64,000 nucleotides of DNA from Flammeovirgaceae bacterium (GCA_016709845.1 JADJMA010000030.1:14473-78472), one strand, 5' to 3'; shown: positions 33,495 through 43,696, numbered from the stretch's first letter. The notes: generated by a model from the letters alone, not told the origin. A program made the numbers and translations.

Positions 33495-35498
33495 TCAAGC
33501 AGGAAGTTTGACGATAAACTCCGATCCATTTTCGGTTGACTTTACTTCAATAGTGCCTCCATGCGCTTTTGGTTATAATATCATAACTCAAACTCAATCC
33601 TAATCCTGTTCCTTGTCCCGGTTGGTTTGGTTGTGAAGAACGGTTGAAAGATTTTATCGACTATGTTTTGAGGAATGCCATTGCCGTTGTCAGTTACTTT
33701 AATCAGAATTTCTCCCGAGAGGGAGCGCACGGTACTATCGATTACTATGGGTTCGTACTTGCCGTCAGGCTGAGCTTGTCGAAGCCTTCGTTCACCGCAT
33801 AAAACGCATTATTAATCAAATTCAAAACTACTTCTGCCAATATCTTGAGGCACTATATTTATTTTTGGAAGCGATTGATCAAAATCTGTTCGAACTTCGC
33901 GTTGAACGATTTGTCCTTTGCCCGCAAGCCGTGATAGGAGAGGCGTAGGTATTCATCACACAGAGCATTAATGTCTGTTGGTTCTTTTGGCCGGAGCTTG
34001 TGCGCGAATGTTGCAACATTCCTTTACAACATCTGCTTGCGCGCTTGCCATGATGGTTTATCTTTCAAGATTCTCTTTTACATCTTTTGCAATAACCTTA
34101 GCTTCATCCACATCTCCTTTTTCTAATTCTCCATTCATTTCGTCAATCAACTCATTACTCACTTCACTAAAGTTGTTTACAAAGTTCAACGGGTTTTGAA
34201 TTTCATGGGCGATGCCTGCGGTAAGTTCTCCCAGACTTGCCATTTTTTCCGATTGGATGAGTTGGGATTGGGTGGATTTTAATTTTTCTATAATGTTATT
34301 TAGTTCGGAATTTTTCAATTGAAGATTGGCCTGTGATTTCTTTTTTTGTAGAAATTGTCTAGCAATTAAAACAGCGATAACTACCAACAGTAATGAACTA
34401 CCGATTAATACATTTCGTATCATCAATTGCAACCTGGATTTACTTTGTAAATCCACAATTTCATTGTCCTTTTTATCGATTGCATATTTTTCCTGAAAAG
34501 CAGACAAACTATTTTGGACACCTTGTGAATCAATGGAATCTTTAAGAATATTTGCCGGTTTTTATTCTGAAATTCATAGACATTTTCATAATCTTTTTGG
34601 GCTACGTATATATTTTTTAAAATCAGATATGCTTCTCTCTGTCGATTTATATTTCCGCTCTGTTCCGCAAGGGACTGCGCTTCGGTAGCATATTCATAAG
34701 CCAGTTTATAATTAATGAGTTTCAAATGGGTCGTAGATACGTTGGCTGAAAAATATGAAAGGGTGGCGGGATCAAATTTAGCTTCTTTCTAACGAGAGTG
34801 CTTCGAATAATACTCTAAAGCTTTTTATATGAATTTTGGGTCTATATAGACACTGGCAAAATTGCCAATAGTGAATATAATATGAACTTTATTTCCATTA
34901 TTGCGAATAATTTTTTAGCCCTTTTGAATATGCTGTTTCAGCATCACCAATTTTTCTGGTTCCTATAGATGTCGCCAAAATAAGTCATTACGGACGCAAT
35001 ATTTAGGCTGTCTTTTCTTCCACAGCGATCCTCATCATCCTTTCTCCATACTCCAAAGACTTACTATAGTCGCCTTTATTGAAGTATATGTTTCCTCCAA
35101 CAAGATTGAGAATCTCGAAAAGATTTTCATTGCTATTTTGAGCCAATGCAATTCTCTCAGCCCTTAATCCAAATTCCAGCGCCCTATCATGATATTCATT
35201 TCTCTCATAATACAGAGATAACCTTTCAGGCATTGGTAGAGACTTTCATTATTTTCAATTCTTTCCGCAAGTTGAAATGCCTTGAATCGATACATCAAAG
35301 CGGTGTCATATTTCGAATTTTCTGAATGAAACTCAGCCATCGTTAGCATCAACTTTATTTTCGTTGTATCATCAACTTGAGCGAGTGAAGACATCAAGCT
35401 ATCGATAACTTTTTTGGGAATAAGAAGCGCAATTAAAATGAATTGTAGCAGAACGATTATAATAAATCGCAAGTTGAGTTTAGAAAATGCTTGGCCAT
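33495..35498 (-). CDS. TPR-domain sensor histidine kinase (heavily frameshifted)
   Basis: About 665 residues when at least eight frame changes are bridged. An N-terminal hydrophobic segment (FIIIVLLQFILIALLIP) is followed by periplasmic-type TPR repeats, a membrane helix (LIGSSLLLVVIAVLIA), a coiled coil, a HisKA box (GIAHEIQNPLNF) and an ATPase domain with NLINNAFYAV, DNGNGIP and GTGLGLSLSYDI, ending GSEFIVKLPA. The ATPase domain carries an in-frame insertion of a Bacteroidota short repeat at 33764-33786. The best start is ATG at 35496-35498 with an indel soon after. No response regulator is adjacent. This is the most broken gene in the window, so real decay cannot be excluded. Confidence 0.78.
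33764..33786. repeat. Bacteroidota REP-like short repeat inside a kinase gene
   Basis: Contains GGCTGAGCTTGTCGAAGCC, a short sequence I recall as dispersed and abundant in many Bacteroidota genomes. In the kinase frame it encodes RLRQAQPDG, the usual peptide from such insertions, placed between the N box and the G1 box of the ATPase domain, where a loop can tolerate extra residues. Only this one copy was seen in the window. Confidence 0.7.
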
Positions 35499-35717
35499 CT
35501 TACAAAATGTGTTATCTCGGTAAAACAATAAACGTAATATTATCTACTTCTCTTTATAACTCCTCGTACGTACGCCTTCACAATATCGTAAATTATCTGC
35601 ATCACGGATGAGAACGGGATTAATGATTTCACTGATTTCATTTTCAATTTAAGTTATTCAACTTATTAATAATGGATGCATATCGGAAATCAATTTTATT
35701 CCTTGCCTCGAATTTTC

Positions 35718-36943
35718 TTATTTGTCCGTGCATATCTTCGCGAGCATACCAGGTTCAACCTTCATTCCGAGCGCTATCGCTTGTGTTAAATCTTTACAAG
35801 CTTCTGCTTTTTTGCGAGCCGGTGATAAGCAACGCTTCTGTTATAATAGGCTAAGCCGTATTCAGGGTAGTATGTGACGGCCACCGTGTAATCTTCAATG
35901 GCTTCTTTTACCCGATTGAGTTTTACCAACGCATTACCATGATTGAGCCAGACTTTTCATAATCTGGCTTTAATTTTATTGCTTGCCGATAATCTGCGAG
36001 CGCACCCCCGATAGTCGTTGAGCTGTTCTTTAATAATGCCGCGGTTGAGCCAGTACTCAGGTTCGCCTGGGTCTAATCGAATCGCCTCTGAATAATCTTG
36101 CAAAGCTCCGGGTAGATTGCCGGTCTTCATTCTCAACGAACCTCGTTCAGCATAGGAGAAGGGTAGGGTGGGATTTTTTTCAATGGCTTCCGTCAATAAC
36201 TTTTCTGATTGTTCATTATTCTGAGACGCAACGGAAAGCACCGCGAGATTATGGCTCGCCATATAGCTATCCGGATTAATTTGAAGGGCGACTTCGAAAT
36301 CACTTTTAGCACCCAACGTATCACCCGAGTTTTGTCTTGCAATACCGCGGTTAAGAAATAGATCGGGGTTGGCAGAGGAGAGGCGAATTGCAGAATCAAA
36401 ATAATGGAGCGCCTTAGTAAAATCACTTAACTTGGTTTCGATCAAACCCAGGTAATTAAAGTAGGTGGGGGTTATTGAACCACTGGTTGTAAAACCTTTT
36501 GAGGCTCCAATATCTTCTCTGCCTATTTGAAAGTAAACCGTATTGGTTTCGCCTCCCGGTGGAAGTTTCAACAGGCTTAAAAAATCTTCTTTAGACATAG
36601 CCCATTGGCCGAAATCGTACCGGGCAACTGCTCTGCTAAAAAGTGCCTCCTTATCCAGCGGTTGCGTTTCCAGATAGATATTGTAATCGGTTAGCGCCCC
36701 TTGCTTGTCACCCAAATGGTCGCGCGCTATAGCTCTTGAATAGTAGGCAGCCATATAATAAGGATCGATCCTTAAGCACTCATTGAACTGGGCCAGGGCG
36801 GTTTTATAAGACTTGTTGAGCAAGGATTCTTCGCCTTTATTATAGTAGTAAGAAGCCGATCGGGCTTTTGTCTCTTGCGGAAATAAAGAAGAGACACAAG
36901 GCAAAAGGATGCTGGTTAACAGAAGGATTTTAGCCCAAGACAC
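35718..36943 (-). CDS. Exported tetratricopeptide-repeat protein
   Basis: About 405 residues with frame changes near 36005, 35957 and 35812. A GTG start gives a signal peptide (ILLLTSILLPCVSSLFPQ). TPR units follow throughout, such as AAYYSRAIARDHLGDKQGAL and PDLFLNRGIARQNSGDTLGA, so the product is a periplasmic or surface-facing protein-interaction scaffold. Bridging the last break gives a natural end EPGMLAKICTDK. Lies next to the TPR sensor kinase in the same orientation, with 219 bp between in which I see nothing. It is divergent from ku. Confidence 0.82.
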
Positions 36944-37024
36944 TATTAAAGTTGGCGATAATTCGAGTGAATTGCCAATAAGAGTATTCCTAAATTAAAG
37001 GTCGAAAGTGTGGCAGTATTACCC

Positions 37025-37078
37025 AAGAGTAGGTAAATAATATTACCTATAGTTGTGTTATCTAAGATTAGGTAATCC
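37025..37078 (+). promoter_or_regulatory. TAGGTAA repeat elements upstream of ku
   Basis: A 20-bp inverted repeat TAGGTAA-6 bp-TTACCTA lies at 37030-37049. A second near-copy, AAGATTAGGTAA, starts at 37064, matching AAGAGTAGGTAA at 37025 with one change, 39 bp apart. It lies in the 291-bp divergent region between the TPR gene and ku, where no gene is present. Could be an operator for either gene; the binding protein is unknown. Confidence 0.45.
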
Positions 37079-37234
37079 AAAGTCGATTCATACGCGTAGA
37101 AATTTTGTAATCCCTATTTTAAACCTCTATTCGATCGGGTTTCAAGGTCAATACTGATTAATGAATTTTGAAAAATCATTCATAGTCAATAATTTAGTGC
37201 CTTGTAGTTCATTTTTTAAACTAATATCACTTTT

Positions 37235-38071
37235 ATGCGAGCTATCTGGAAAGGACACATTCAATTTTCATTAGTTACCATCCCCATTCGCATTTATAAT
37301 GCTATTGATACGGGGCAAAGCATCAGCTTCAATTTGCTTACGCGCGAAGGAAATAACCCCGTTAGCTACGAGAAGAAAGATAAGGTAACGGGTAAACCCT
37401 TAAAGACTGAAGATATTGTAAAGGGCTACCAATATGAGCCGGGGCAATATGTGATTATTGAACAAGATGATCTTAACAAAGTGAAACTGAAGAGTGAGAA
37501 GGTAATCGAGATAGAGGGCTTTGTGAAATCGGAAGAGGTACATCACACCCTATTCGAAACTCCCTACTTTATTGGACCCGATAGCGACATTGCTGCCAAG
37601 ACGTACGGATTGCTTTGCCAAACATTAAAGGACAGTGGAAAGGTTGGAGTTGGTAAAGTAGTCTTACGAGATCGCGAAACTCCGGTACTTCTTTCTCCGC
37701 ATGAAGGAGGAATAATGATGTACCGATTGCGTTACCCTAATGAAATTCGAAGTATGGGTGAGGTACCTCAATTGCTTGAAGTTAAGGCCGATAAAGATCA
37801 ATTGAAGTTAGCCAAAACACTGGTTGACTCTATGACCACGACTTTCGCAAAGATTGAAATGAAAGATCGTTACTACGATGCGCTCAAAGCAATTATTGAT
37901 GCGAAGATTGCCGGCAAGGAAGTGGTAATGATGACAGAAGAAGTGCCTGAAGTGGTTGATATTATGATTGCCTTAAAAGCCAGCATTGATGCGGCTAAAA
38001 AGAAACCTATGGAAAAGGCTAAAGGCCCGGTGGTAAAGAAAGAAAGAAGCCGCCAAGAACACACTCCGTAG
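37235..38071 (+). CDS. ku: Non-homologous end-joining protein Ku
   Basis: Intact, 278 residues. Classic bacterial Ku start (MRAIWKGHIQFSLVTIPIRI), the core beta-barrel segments (YEPGQYVIIEQDDL, ETPYFIGPDSD), and a C-terminal Lys/Pro-rich tail (KKKPMEKAKGPVVKKERSR) typical of DNA-binding extensions. The homodimer threads onto DNA ends and recruits LigD through its polymerase domain. ligD is 3.8 kb upstream on the same strand, separated by a kinase and a TPR gene on the other strand, so the two are not one operon. Confidence 0.95.
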   Translation: MRAIWKGHIQFSLVTIPIRIYNAIDTGQSISFNLLTREGNNPVSYEKKDKVTGKPLKTEDIVKGYQYEPGQYVIIEQDDLNKVKLKSEKVIEIEGFVKSEEVHHTLFETPYFIGPDSDIAAKTYGLLCQTLKDSGKVGVGKVVLRDRETPVLLSPHEGGIMMYRLRYPNEIRSMGEVPQLLEVKADKDQLKLAKTLVDSMTTTFAKIEMKDRYYDALKAIIDAKIAGKEVVMMTEEVPEVVDIMIALKASIDAAKKKPMEKAKGPVVKKERSRQEHTP

Positions 38072-38131
38072 AAAGGCGAGTTAACATTCCATTATTACAT
38101 TCTAAAAGCAGATTTTGGCTACCTTTGTGTT

Positions 38132-38589
38132 ATGGCCAAGGTCATTCAATTTCCTACACCCAGCCCTGAGAAGTTCGGCTTTAAACCCGTGCGCAAGAAG
38201 AAGGGCAGCCCTGACAAACACGGTCAGTTGAATTTGTTTGCCGGAGCGAAGGTGATTAACATGAATCAACTTTCGGCATTTGAAGAGGCGCTGATGTTGG
38301 ATGAACAAGGAGACAGTCGCGCAGTTGCTCAATATCAAAAATTTATAATCTCGCCAACGTATATGCCGAAATAGGCAATCTTCCTTTAGCAAAAATTCAT
38401 TATCAGATCTCCATTGAAATTGAGCCCACCTTTCCAAACAGCCACTTTAATCTGGGGCTCACGTTGGCCATGAGTAAAGAAATCGATTCGGCTATTGAAA
38501 GTCTTAACACCTATCGCACGCTGGTAATTCCTGAAGACAGAATTCAAGCTGAAGAACTTATTATCAATCTGTCGCGCTCGTTTCGGTAG
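38132..38589 (+). CDS. Cytoplasmic TPR protein
   Basis: About 152 residues with a frame change near 38340. A basic N-terminus (FGFKPVRKKKGSPDKHGQLN) precedes TPR-like helices (NLFAGAKVINMNQLSAFEEA, YAEIGNLPLAKIHYQISIEI). No signal peptide. A TACCTTTG box at 38120-38127 is close to the start, so the leader is very short or absent. Function unknown; follows ku by 60 bp. Confidence 0.7.
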
Positions 38590-38700
38590 TTACCACATGA
38601 AATTTATTTGAAGAATTTAATTTCTGAAAACGAACACCTTTGTTAGTGTATTTACTAATAAGCCGTGCAAATCGAAGTTACTTGATAATTTTAATGTCAG

Positions 38701-38991
38701 ATGATTTACATCACTCAACTCATTTACAAAAAAGCTGGTCAGGAAAAAATCTTTGATCAGTTTGAAAGCGTAGCCATTCCAACAATCTCAAAATATAAAG
38801 GCAGACTTTTGTTTCGGGTAAAGCCAGCAGAAGATTCGTTTATTGAGATAAATATGGAGCAACCTTATGAAATTCATTTTGTGGAATTTAATTCGGAAAA
38901 GGACTTTAATAATTTTTATGCAGGACGAAGAGCGAAAATTTTTTTGCATTTGAAAGAACAATCTAAAGACAGTTTGGCTACCCAAGGGTAA
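38701..38991 (+). CDS. DUF1330-like small protein
   Basis: 96 residues, start MIYITQLIYKKAGQE. The pattern (FESVAIPTISKYKG, PYEIHFVEFNSEKDF, FLHLKEQS) fits the DUF1330 ferredoxin-like fold. Between about 38908 and 38945 another frame reads FMQDEERK, which fits the family better than the in-frame FYAGRRAK. A pair of compensating indels in T and A/T runs is therefore likely. Function unknown. Confidence 0.68.
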   Translation: MIYITQLIYKKAGQEKIFDQFESVAIPTISKYKGRLLFRVKPAEDSFIEINMEQPYEIHFVEFNSEKDFNNFYAGRRAKIFLHLKEQSKDSLATQG

Positions 38992-39030
38992 AAATTATAG
39001 GTGAGAAGCGATAATTGAAATGAAGGCAGC

Positions 39031-39409
39031 ATGATCAAAACTATGACAAAAACCAAAACATCCATTCAACCTCTTACTGTACAAACAGCACGCTGGAATG
39101 CCTTTAAGCGAAGCATATCGAATGGAAACTCCCGATGGTGGGCTCGTATTAAAACTTGCTGTTGATGAAGCCGAATTTTGGGTAAGCGGACAAATCGATG
39201 ATTCCGGTGAGCCATTAAGTGAGAATCTGGGTGGAGATACTTTGAAGATGGTATTAATAGTAGATGATCCGGATACTTTTTTTAGCCATGCATTGAAGCA
39301 TGGTGCAACGGAGATTTTTCCAGTGGGTGAGGAGCATGGTTGGAGGTTGGGTCGCCTGGTCGATCCGTTTGGCCTTCATTGGGAGATTGGTAAACAGTTA
39401 GCAGAGTAG
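39031..39409 (+). CDS. VOC-family (PhnB/glyoxalase-like) protein, N-terminus defective
   Basis: About 126 residues. The C-terminal 95 residues are a clean VOC half (EAYRMETPDGGLVLKLAVDE, VDDPDTFFSHALKHGATEIF, GRLVDPFGLHWEIGK). Upstream, MTKTKTSIQPLTVQ looks like a normal VOC start in another frame. The expected helix motif AxxFYxxAFGA between them is missing, so about 30 bp appear deleted in addition to a frame change near 39100. May be a non-functional remnant or an assembly fault. Confidence 0.65.
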
Positions 39410-39498
39410 AGTAATTTTAGTATTACACCTCGCTGGTGTTTGAAAGTTTAGTTGTTGCAAGTCGCCTGACCGCAACCACTTGCGATCTTGGTTCGCTA

Positions 39499-40317
39499 CT
39501 AAAGCATCCCCATCGTAACAAAGAACAAAACCAAGCGATAACCTTCCAGTGCAAGTTTCAGAAAAACAATCAGGGTTAACGATTTTAATACTAACCGAAT
39601 ACTTTTTTCCTGATAGAAAGTTAACCCCGAGCGTAAAATGAAATAGAGATTGGTTATTATGAAAATAACAGTGAGCGTAATTTCATTCAGGTAGTGCCCA
39701 AGTCCAAATAGTCTTACGATAACAGTAAGCAAAATGGCATTAACAAAAAGATTAAAGCAGGCAAGCTCCACCGCATAAGTAACATGATCGATAAAGTATT
39801 TATTCTTTTTCCAGTAAAGAATATTTAAGGGTAACGAACTGATGATCACAAAAACCATAACCATGAGTTTTGCCAGGCTGGTAGTTTTTTGATTGTAGAT
39901 TAGGGTAAATGAGTTTAAGTCCAACCCCAAGGTGACAATTTTGTGGGTGATAAGATCTTTATAAAGTACACTTAATGGAGATAGAAATTGGGTATGGAGC
40001 GAGGCATTGAACAATTGAATCAATGGAAAAAAGAAATAAACCAGGTTGAGCAGGAAGAATAGCGACATCGGGCTAAGCCGCTTTACTCTTTTGCCATCCG
40101 AGAAGTCTCGCGACAGGGCACCTGGCGCTGTGAGAACCATCCAAAGTGTTTTAACAAACCGGGTATCAACAAACGTAATGGTAAGTAAAATGCTATTCAA
40201 TACCGCTTTGAACGACTGGTCGCTGGCTACGAGCACCTTTTCTCCGCATTGGTTACAATAGTTTCCTGTAAAGGAATTTTGACAGCTTTTGCACCGATGG
40301 GTTAACGCTTCGTTCAT
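39499..40317 (-). CDS. DUF3667 membrane protein with zinc ribbon
   Basis: Intact, 272 residues from ATG 40317. An N-terminal zinc ribbon (CKSCQNSFTGNYCNQCGE) is followed by a conserved amphipathic stretch (LTAPGALSRDFSDGKRVKRL) and about five membrane helices. This matches the Bacteroidota-specific DUF3667 family, which has no assigned function. Convergent with the VOC gene; the 89 bp between hold an imperfect GCAAGT/ACTTGC inverted repeat at about 39457-39483 with no T-run. Confidence 0.85.
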   Translation of the reverse strand: MNEALTHRCKSCQNSFTGNYCNQCGEKVLVASDQSFKAVLNSILLTITFVDTRFVKTLWMVLTAPGALSRDFSDGKRVKRLSPMSLFFLLNLVYFFFPLIQLFNASLHTQFLSPLSVLYKDLITHKIVTLGLDLNSFTLIYNQKTTSLAKLMVMVFVIISSLPLNILYWKKNKYFIDHVTYAVELACFNLFVNAILLTVIVRLFGLGHYLNEITLTVIFIITNLYFILRSGLTFYQEKSIRLVLKSLTLIVFLKLALEGYRLVLFFVTMGML

Positions 40318-40330
40318 CTTCAGCAAGGTA

Positions 40331-40842
40331 TTATTTTAATTGCTTAAGCGTCTTTCTCCCTCGCGAAACAAATCCTGCACTTCCGTAAGGAAGTTGATCT
40401 TCGATGATAATAATAATTTCATTTTTTAAGTCAACATTTTCCTTGGCTATGTTCCCTAGCACCGTCATCGCAAAAACCCGAATGGCAACAGGTTGTTTCC
40501 CATCGGTTAAAAAGGATAGGCATAAGTCAACCGTTTTGCCCTGTAGAGATTTGGGTATTGGAATAAATTGAAGCACCCGCAAGATATTCCGCTTAACAGC
40601 ATCATGCTCGCCCGGCTTTCCTAAAAAATCAATGATCTTTTTAAGATGAGGTTTAATCAATCCTGGGTTATTCTCCACGCAGTAGCTCAAAGGCCAGGCG
40701 GCCCGCGGAGTTACCCGATAGGGACCTGCAAGGAAAACCGCAACCAGATCTGCAAAGCGTTTCGGATCATTATTAACATAATTCACAATCTTGTCCTTTG
40801 AGACTTGCTATGTTCCTTTAAAATCTCTTTTATCAAATTCAT
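40331..40842 (-). CDS. HEAT-repeat-like helical protein
   Basis: About 170 residues. Start at ATG 40840-40842 (MNLIKEILKEHSKSQ), with a frame change near 40790 into DKIVNYVNNDPKRFADLVAV. Repeated helix pairs (NPGLIKPHLKKIIDFLGKPG, HDAVKRNILRVLQFI, VAIRVFAMTVLGNIA) look like an ARM/HEAT fold of DNA-glycosylase or adapter type. The end GFVSRGRKTLKQLK is basic. No enzyme motif. It is 13 bp from the DUF3667 gene in the same direction. Confidence 0.6.
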
Positions 40843-40932
40843 TTTCAACAAGTTATGTAAATATTTAAATATAACTAGCTGAATAATAGCATATTATTAG
40901 TACTTATATTAACTTTATATTCAATATAAAAG

Positions 40933-41034
40933 ATGGAAGCTATGTTGCTAATTTTTACCATCACTGCTACAGTATTTTTTCAACTCTGCTTGTGCTTTTT
41001 TTGCTACCACGTTAAGCAATCACAGGCTGCCTGA
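40933..41034 (+). CDS. Possible 33-residue membrane peptide
   Basis: MEAMLLIFTITATVFFQLCL continues into CFFCYHVKQSQAA: one strongly hydrophobic helix with a short polar tail. It lies in the otherwise empty 40843-41136, just after an AT-rich palindrome TTTATATT-C-AATATAAA (40914-40930). There is no clear ribosome-binding site. Hydrophobic short frames occur by chance in AT-rich DNA, so this is tentative. Confidence 0.22.
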   Translation: MEAMLLIFTITATVFFQLCLCFFCYHVKQSQAA

Positions 41035-41136
41035 GTTGGCAAATCCGTTTCAGTGAATTAAGATCTACTTTATTTTGTGCCCTGGTCTTTCAGGTGAAAT
41101 CGTTGTGCTAAATTGCGGACTAATTTTTACTTTTTT

Positions 41137-42997
41137 GTGAATTATCTGTCCGCTGAATCACTCGCTAAATCCTTTAATGATCGTTGGCTATTTAAAGACA
41201 TTACCCTTGGTATTTCGCAAGGCGATAAAATGGCTTTGGTTGGTGAAAACGGAACCGGTAAATCTACACTCCTTAAAATTCTAATAGGTCAACTCTCAGC
41301 CGATCAAGGCGTAGTAAGTGTTCGCGATGGAATAAAGTTAGGGTACCTCGTGCAACAACCTCAGGTTGCCGGTCACCTTACGATCAATGAAATCATTTTT
41401 GATAAGAACAATAAAGTAGCATCGGTAGTGAAGGATTATGAAGCTTGTATTCATGATGCCCACACTTCGGCCGAGCGCATGCAGCATGTGCTTGAATTGA
41501 TGGAGGAATTCAAAGCCTGGGACTATGACGCCAAGGTGCAGACCATAACCAGTAAGTTAGGGGTTCTAAATCTCGATCAACGGTTCGATGAGCTATCCGG
41601 AGGGCAGCGCAAGAGAGTGTTTTTGGCCCAGATGCTATTGGCCGAGCCCGATCTTATTATCATGGATGAACCCACTAACCATCTCGATCTGGAAGCCATC
41701 GAATGGCTGGAAACTTATCTTGGCTGGCCAGCAGATTACTTTGCTGATGGTTACCCACGATCGGTACTTCCTGGACAACGTTGCAAATGAGATTATAGAA
41801 CTTGACCGAGGTAAACTTTATAGGTATAAAGGTAATTATGCCTACTTTTTAGAAAAGAAGTCGGATCGTGAGGAAATGCTTAAGACCGAGATTTCGAAGG
41901 CTCGCCACCTTCTTAAAAAGGAGCTGGAGTGGATGCGGAAGCAGCCGCGCGCCCGGGGTACAAAAGCCAAGTACCGAATTGATGCATACTATGAACTTGA
42001 AGAAAAGGCATCGGTAAATCTCAAAAGAGACCGGCTGGAACTTGACATTAAGGAGTCACGGCAAGGTGGTAAAGTTTTGGAACTGCATCATGTTTCTAAA
42101 AGCTATGGTTCAGCCAAAATGGTGGACGATTTTTCATATGTCTTTAAGAAAAAAGATCGCATTGGTATTGTTGGTAAAAACGGTGTTGGTAAGTCCACCT
42201 TTCTCGACCTATTAACGGGTGCTTCCAAATCCGATACCGGTGAAATTATTCCAGGTGTTACCACGAAGGTGGGATACTTTACCCAAGAAGTGGAAGACCT
42301 CAATCCTAACCATCGCGTTATTGAAGAAGTAAAAGAGATCGCTGAGTTTATTACGCTGGCAGATGGATCCAGTGTTTCAGCTTCAAAATTCTTAGACACG
42401 TTTTTATTTCCACCTGAGAAGCAATACAACATTATTGAAAAGTTAAGTGGTGGAGAAAAGAAGCGCTTGCAGTTATTAAAAGTACTTGTTCGCAATCCGA
42501 ATTTTTTAGTGTTGGATGAACCCACTAACGACTTCGATATTGATACACTCAATGTTGGAAGACTTTCTTGAAAAGTTTAACGGTTGCCTGATCCTGGTTT
42601 CGCACGACCGGTATTTTATGGATCACCTGATCGATCAGCTTTTGTTTTCGAAGGTGATGGTAAGATTGTGCCTTTCAATGGCAACTATTCTGATTATCGG
42701 ATCTGGTTAGAGGAAAAGGAGAATGTCAAAATCGATTCGCCAGTAATTCCTGCCAAAGAAGAAATCCGTAAAGCAGAATCCAAGAAAATGTCATTTAAGG
42801 AAAAGCTGGAATTTGAGAAATTACAACCTGAAATTCAGATACTTGAGAAGAAGAAAGCGGAGTTGACAAATAAGATGAACAGCGGAATTTCAGATCATGA
42901 AGAGTTGCAAAAATTGGCGGCACAGGTACAAGAATTAGGCGATCAGATTGATGAGAAATCTCTACGTTGGTTAGAATTATCAGAATTGCAAGGATAG
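41137..42997 (+). CDS. ABC-F family ATPase (Uup-like), frameshifted
   Basis: About 620 residues with frame changes near 41735, 42553 and 42643. Two ATPase cassettes: Walker A GENGTGKST and GKNGVGKST, signatures LSGGQRKR and LSGGEKKR, Walker B IIMDEPTNHLD and LVLDEPTNDFD, H-loops VTHDRYFLD and VSHDRYFMD. The linker has the Arg/Lys-rich helix WMRKQPRARGTKAK. A C-terminal coiled coil (KAESKKMSFKEKLEFEKLQP) is typical of Uup. Soluble, ribosome- or DNA-branch-associated translation factor type. The start is GTG 41137, preceding the canonical YLSAESLAKSF. Confidence 0.9.
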
Positions 42998-43054
42998 CCT
43001 TACAGGTGTTCGTGTTTGCATAAAATTCTTTCGTCAGATGACTTAAATTAAGCG

Positions 43055-43062
43055 TATCTTTG
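43055..43062 (+). promoter_or_regulatory. Bacteroidota-type -7 promoter box
   Basis: TATCTTTG matches TAnnTTTG; a weak TTTC -33 candidate lies at 43029-43032. It is 20 bp before the TTG start of the sigma factor gene, giving a very short leader. Confidence 0.45.
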
Positions 43063-43081
43063 TGGCATTATTAATACGACT

Positions 43082-43696
43082 TTGAATCAAGCACAAACCA
43101 TTACGCTTTATCAACCGCTGATGCACCAGATTGCCTACAATTTGTTGCGTTGCAACGCGGATGCGGAAGACATTGTTCAGGATACTTTCATAAAGTGGCT
43201 AAGTGCAGAACAGGAAAAAATAGAGAACACAAAAGCCTATCTTATTAAGGCAGTTACAAATAATTGCCTCAACCATCTCAACAAACTAAAGCGCAAAAGA
43301 GAGGAGTATTGGGATTCCATTCAGCTTTCTGAGTTGATTGTCAAATTCAAGGAATCTGATTTTGCCAACATTGACTTTGAAAAAGAACTGGCTGCCGCTT
43401 TTAAGATAATTCAGGCCAAACTGGAGCCATTGGAACGTGCTGCCTACTTATTAAAAGAGGTTTTTGATTTCGAATACGAAGAAATTCAAAAGGTTTTGGA
43501 TAAGAAAGCCGACAATTGTCGTCAATTACTTAGCCGGGCGCGTAAAAAGCTAGATAGGAGCCCCAAAAAGGTCGTAACTAATCCGGAATCAAATCTATTC
43601 GATAGCTTTAAAAAGGCCTGCGACATAGGCAACGTCACAGATTTTGTACAACATCTGAAGACGGATATTGCCCACTCCCTCCAATCCAAAAAATAA
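43082..43696 (+). CDS. Sigma-70 family factor (ECF/SigJ-like)
   Basis: Intact, 204 residues. Region 2 is visible as ADAEDIVQDTFIKWL (about 27-41), region 4 as LEPLERAAYLLKEVFDFEYE followed by NCRQLLSRARKKL. A C-terminal extension of about 45 residues (NLFDSFKKACDIGNVTDFVQ) matches the start of the SnoaL-like tail in the SigJ group but is cut short. No anti-sigma gene is adjacent. Start codon TTG 43082; no ATG is in frame before the upstream stop. Confidence 0.85.
   Translation: MNQAQTITLYQPLMHQIAYNLLRCNADAEDIVQDTFIKWLSAEQEKIENTKAYLIKAVTNNCLNHLNKLKRKREEYWDSIQLSELIVKFKESDFANIDFEKELAAAFKIIQAKLEPLERAAYLLKEVFDFEYEEIQKVLDKKADNCRQLLSRARKKLDRSPKKVVTNPESNLFDSFKKACDIGNVTDFVQHLKTDIAHSLQSKK

Noticed and set aside
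39457..39483. Imperfect inverted repeat between the VOC and DUF3667 genes as a bidirectional terminator
   Set aside because: Arms are only 6 bp, the spacer is long and no T-run follows in either direction.
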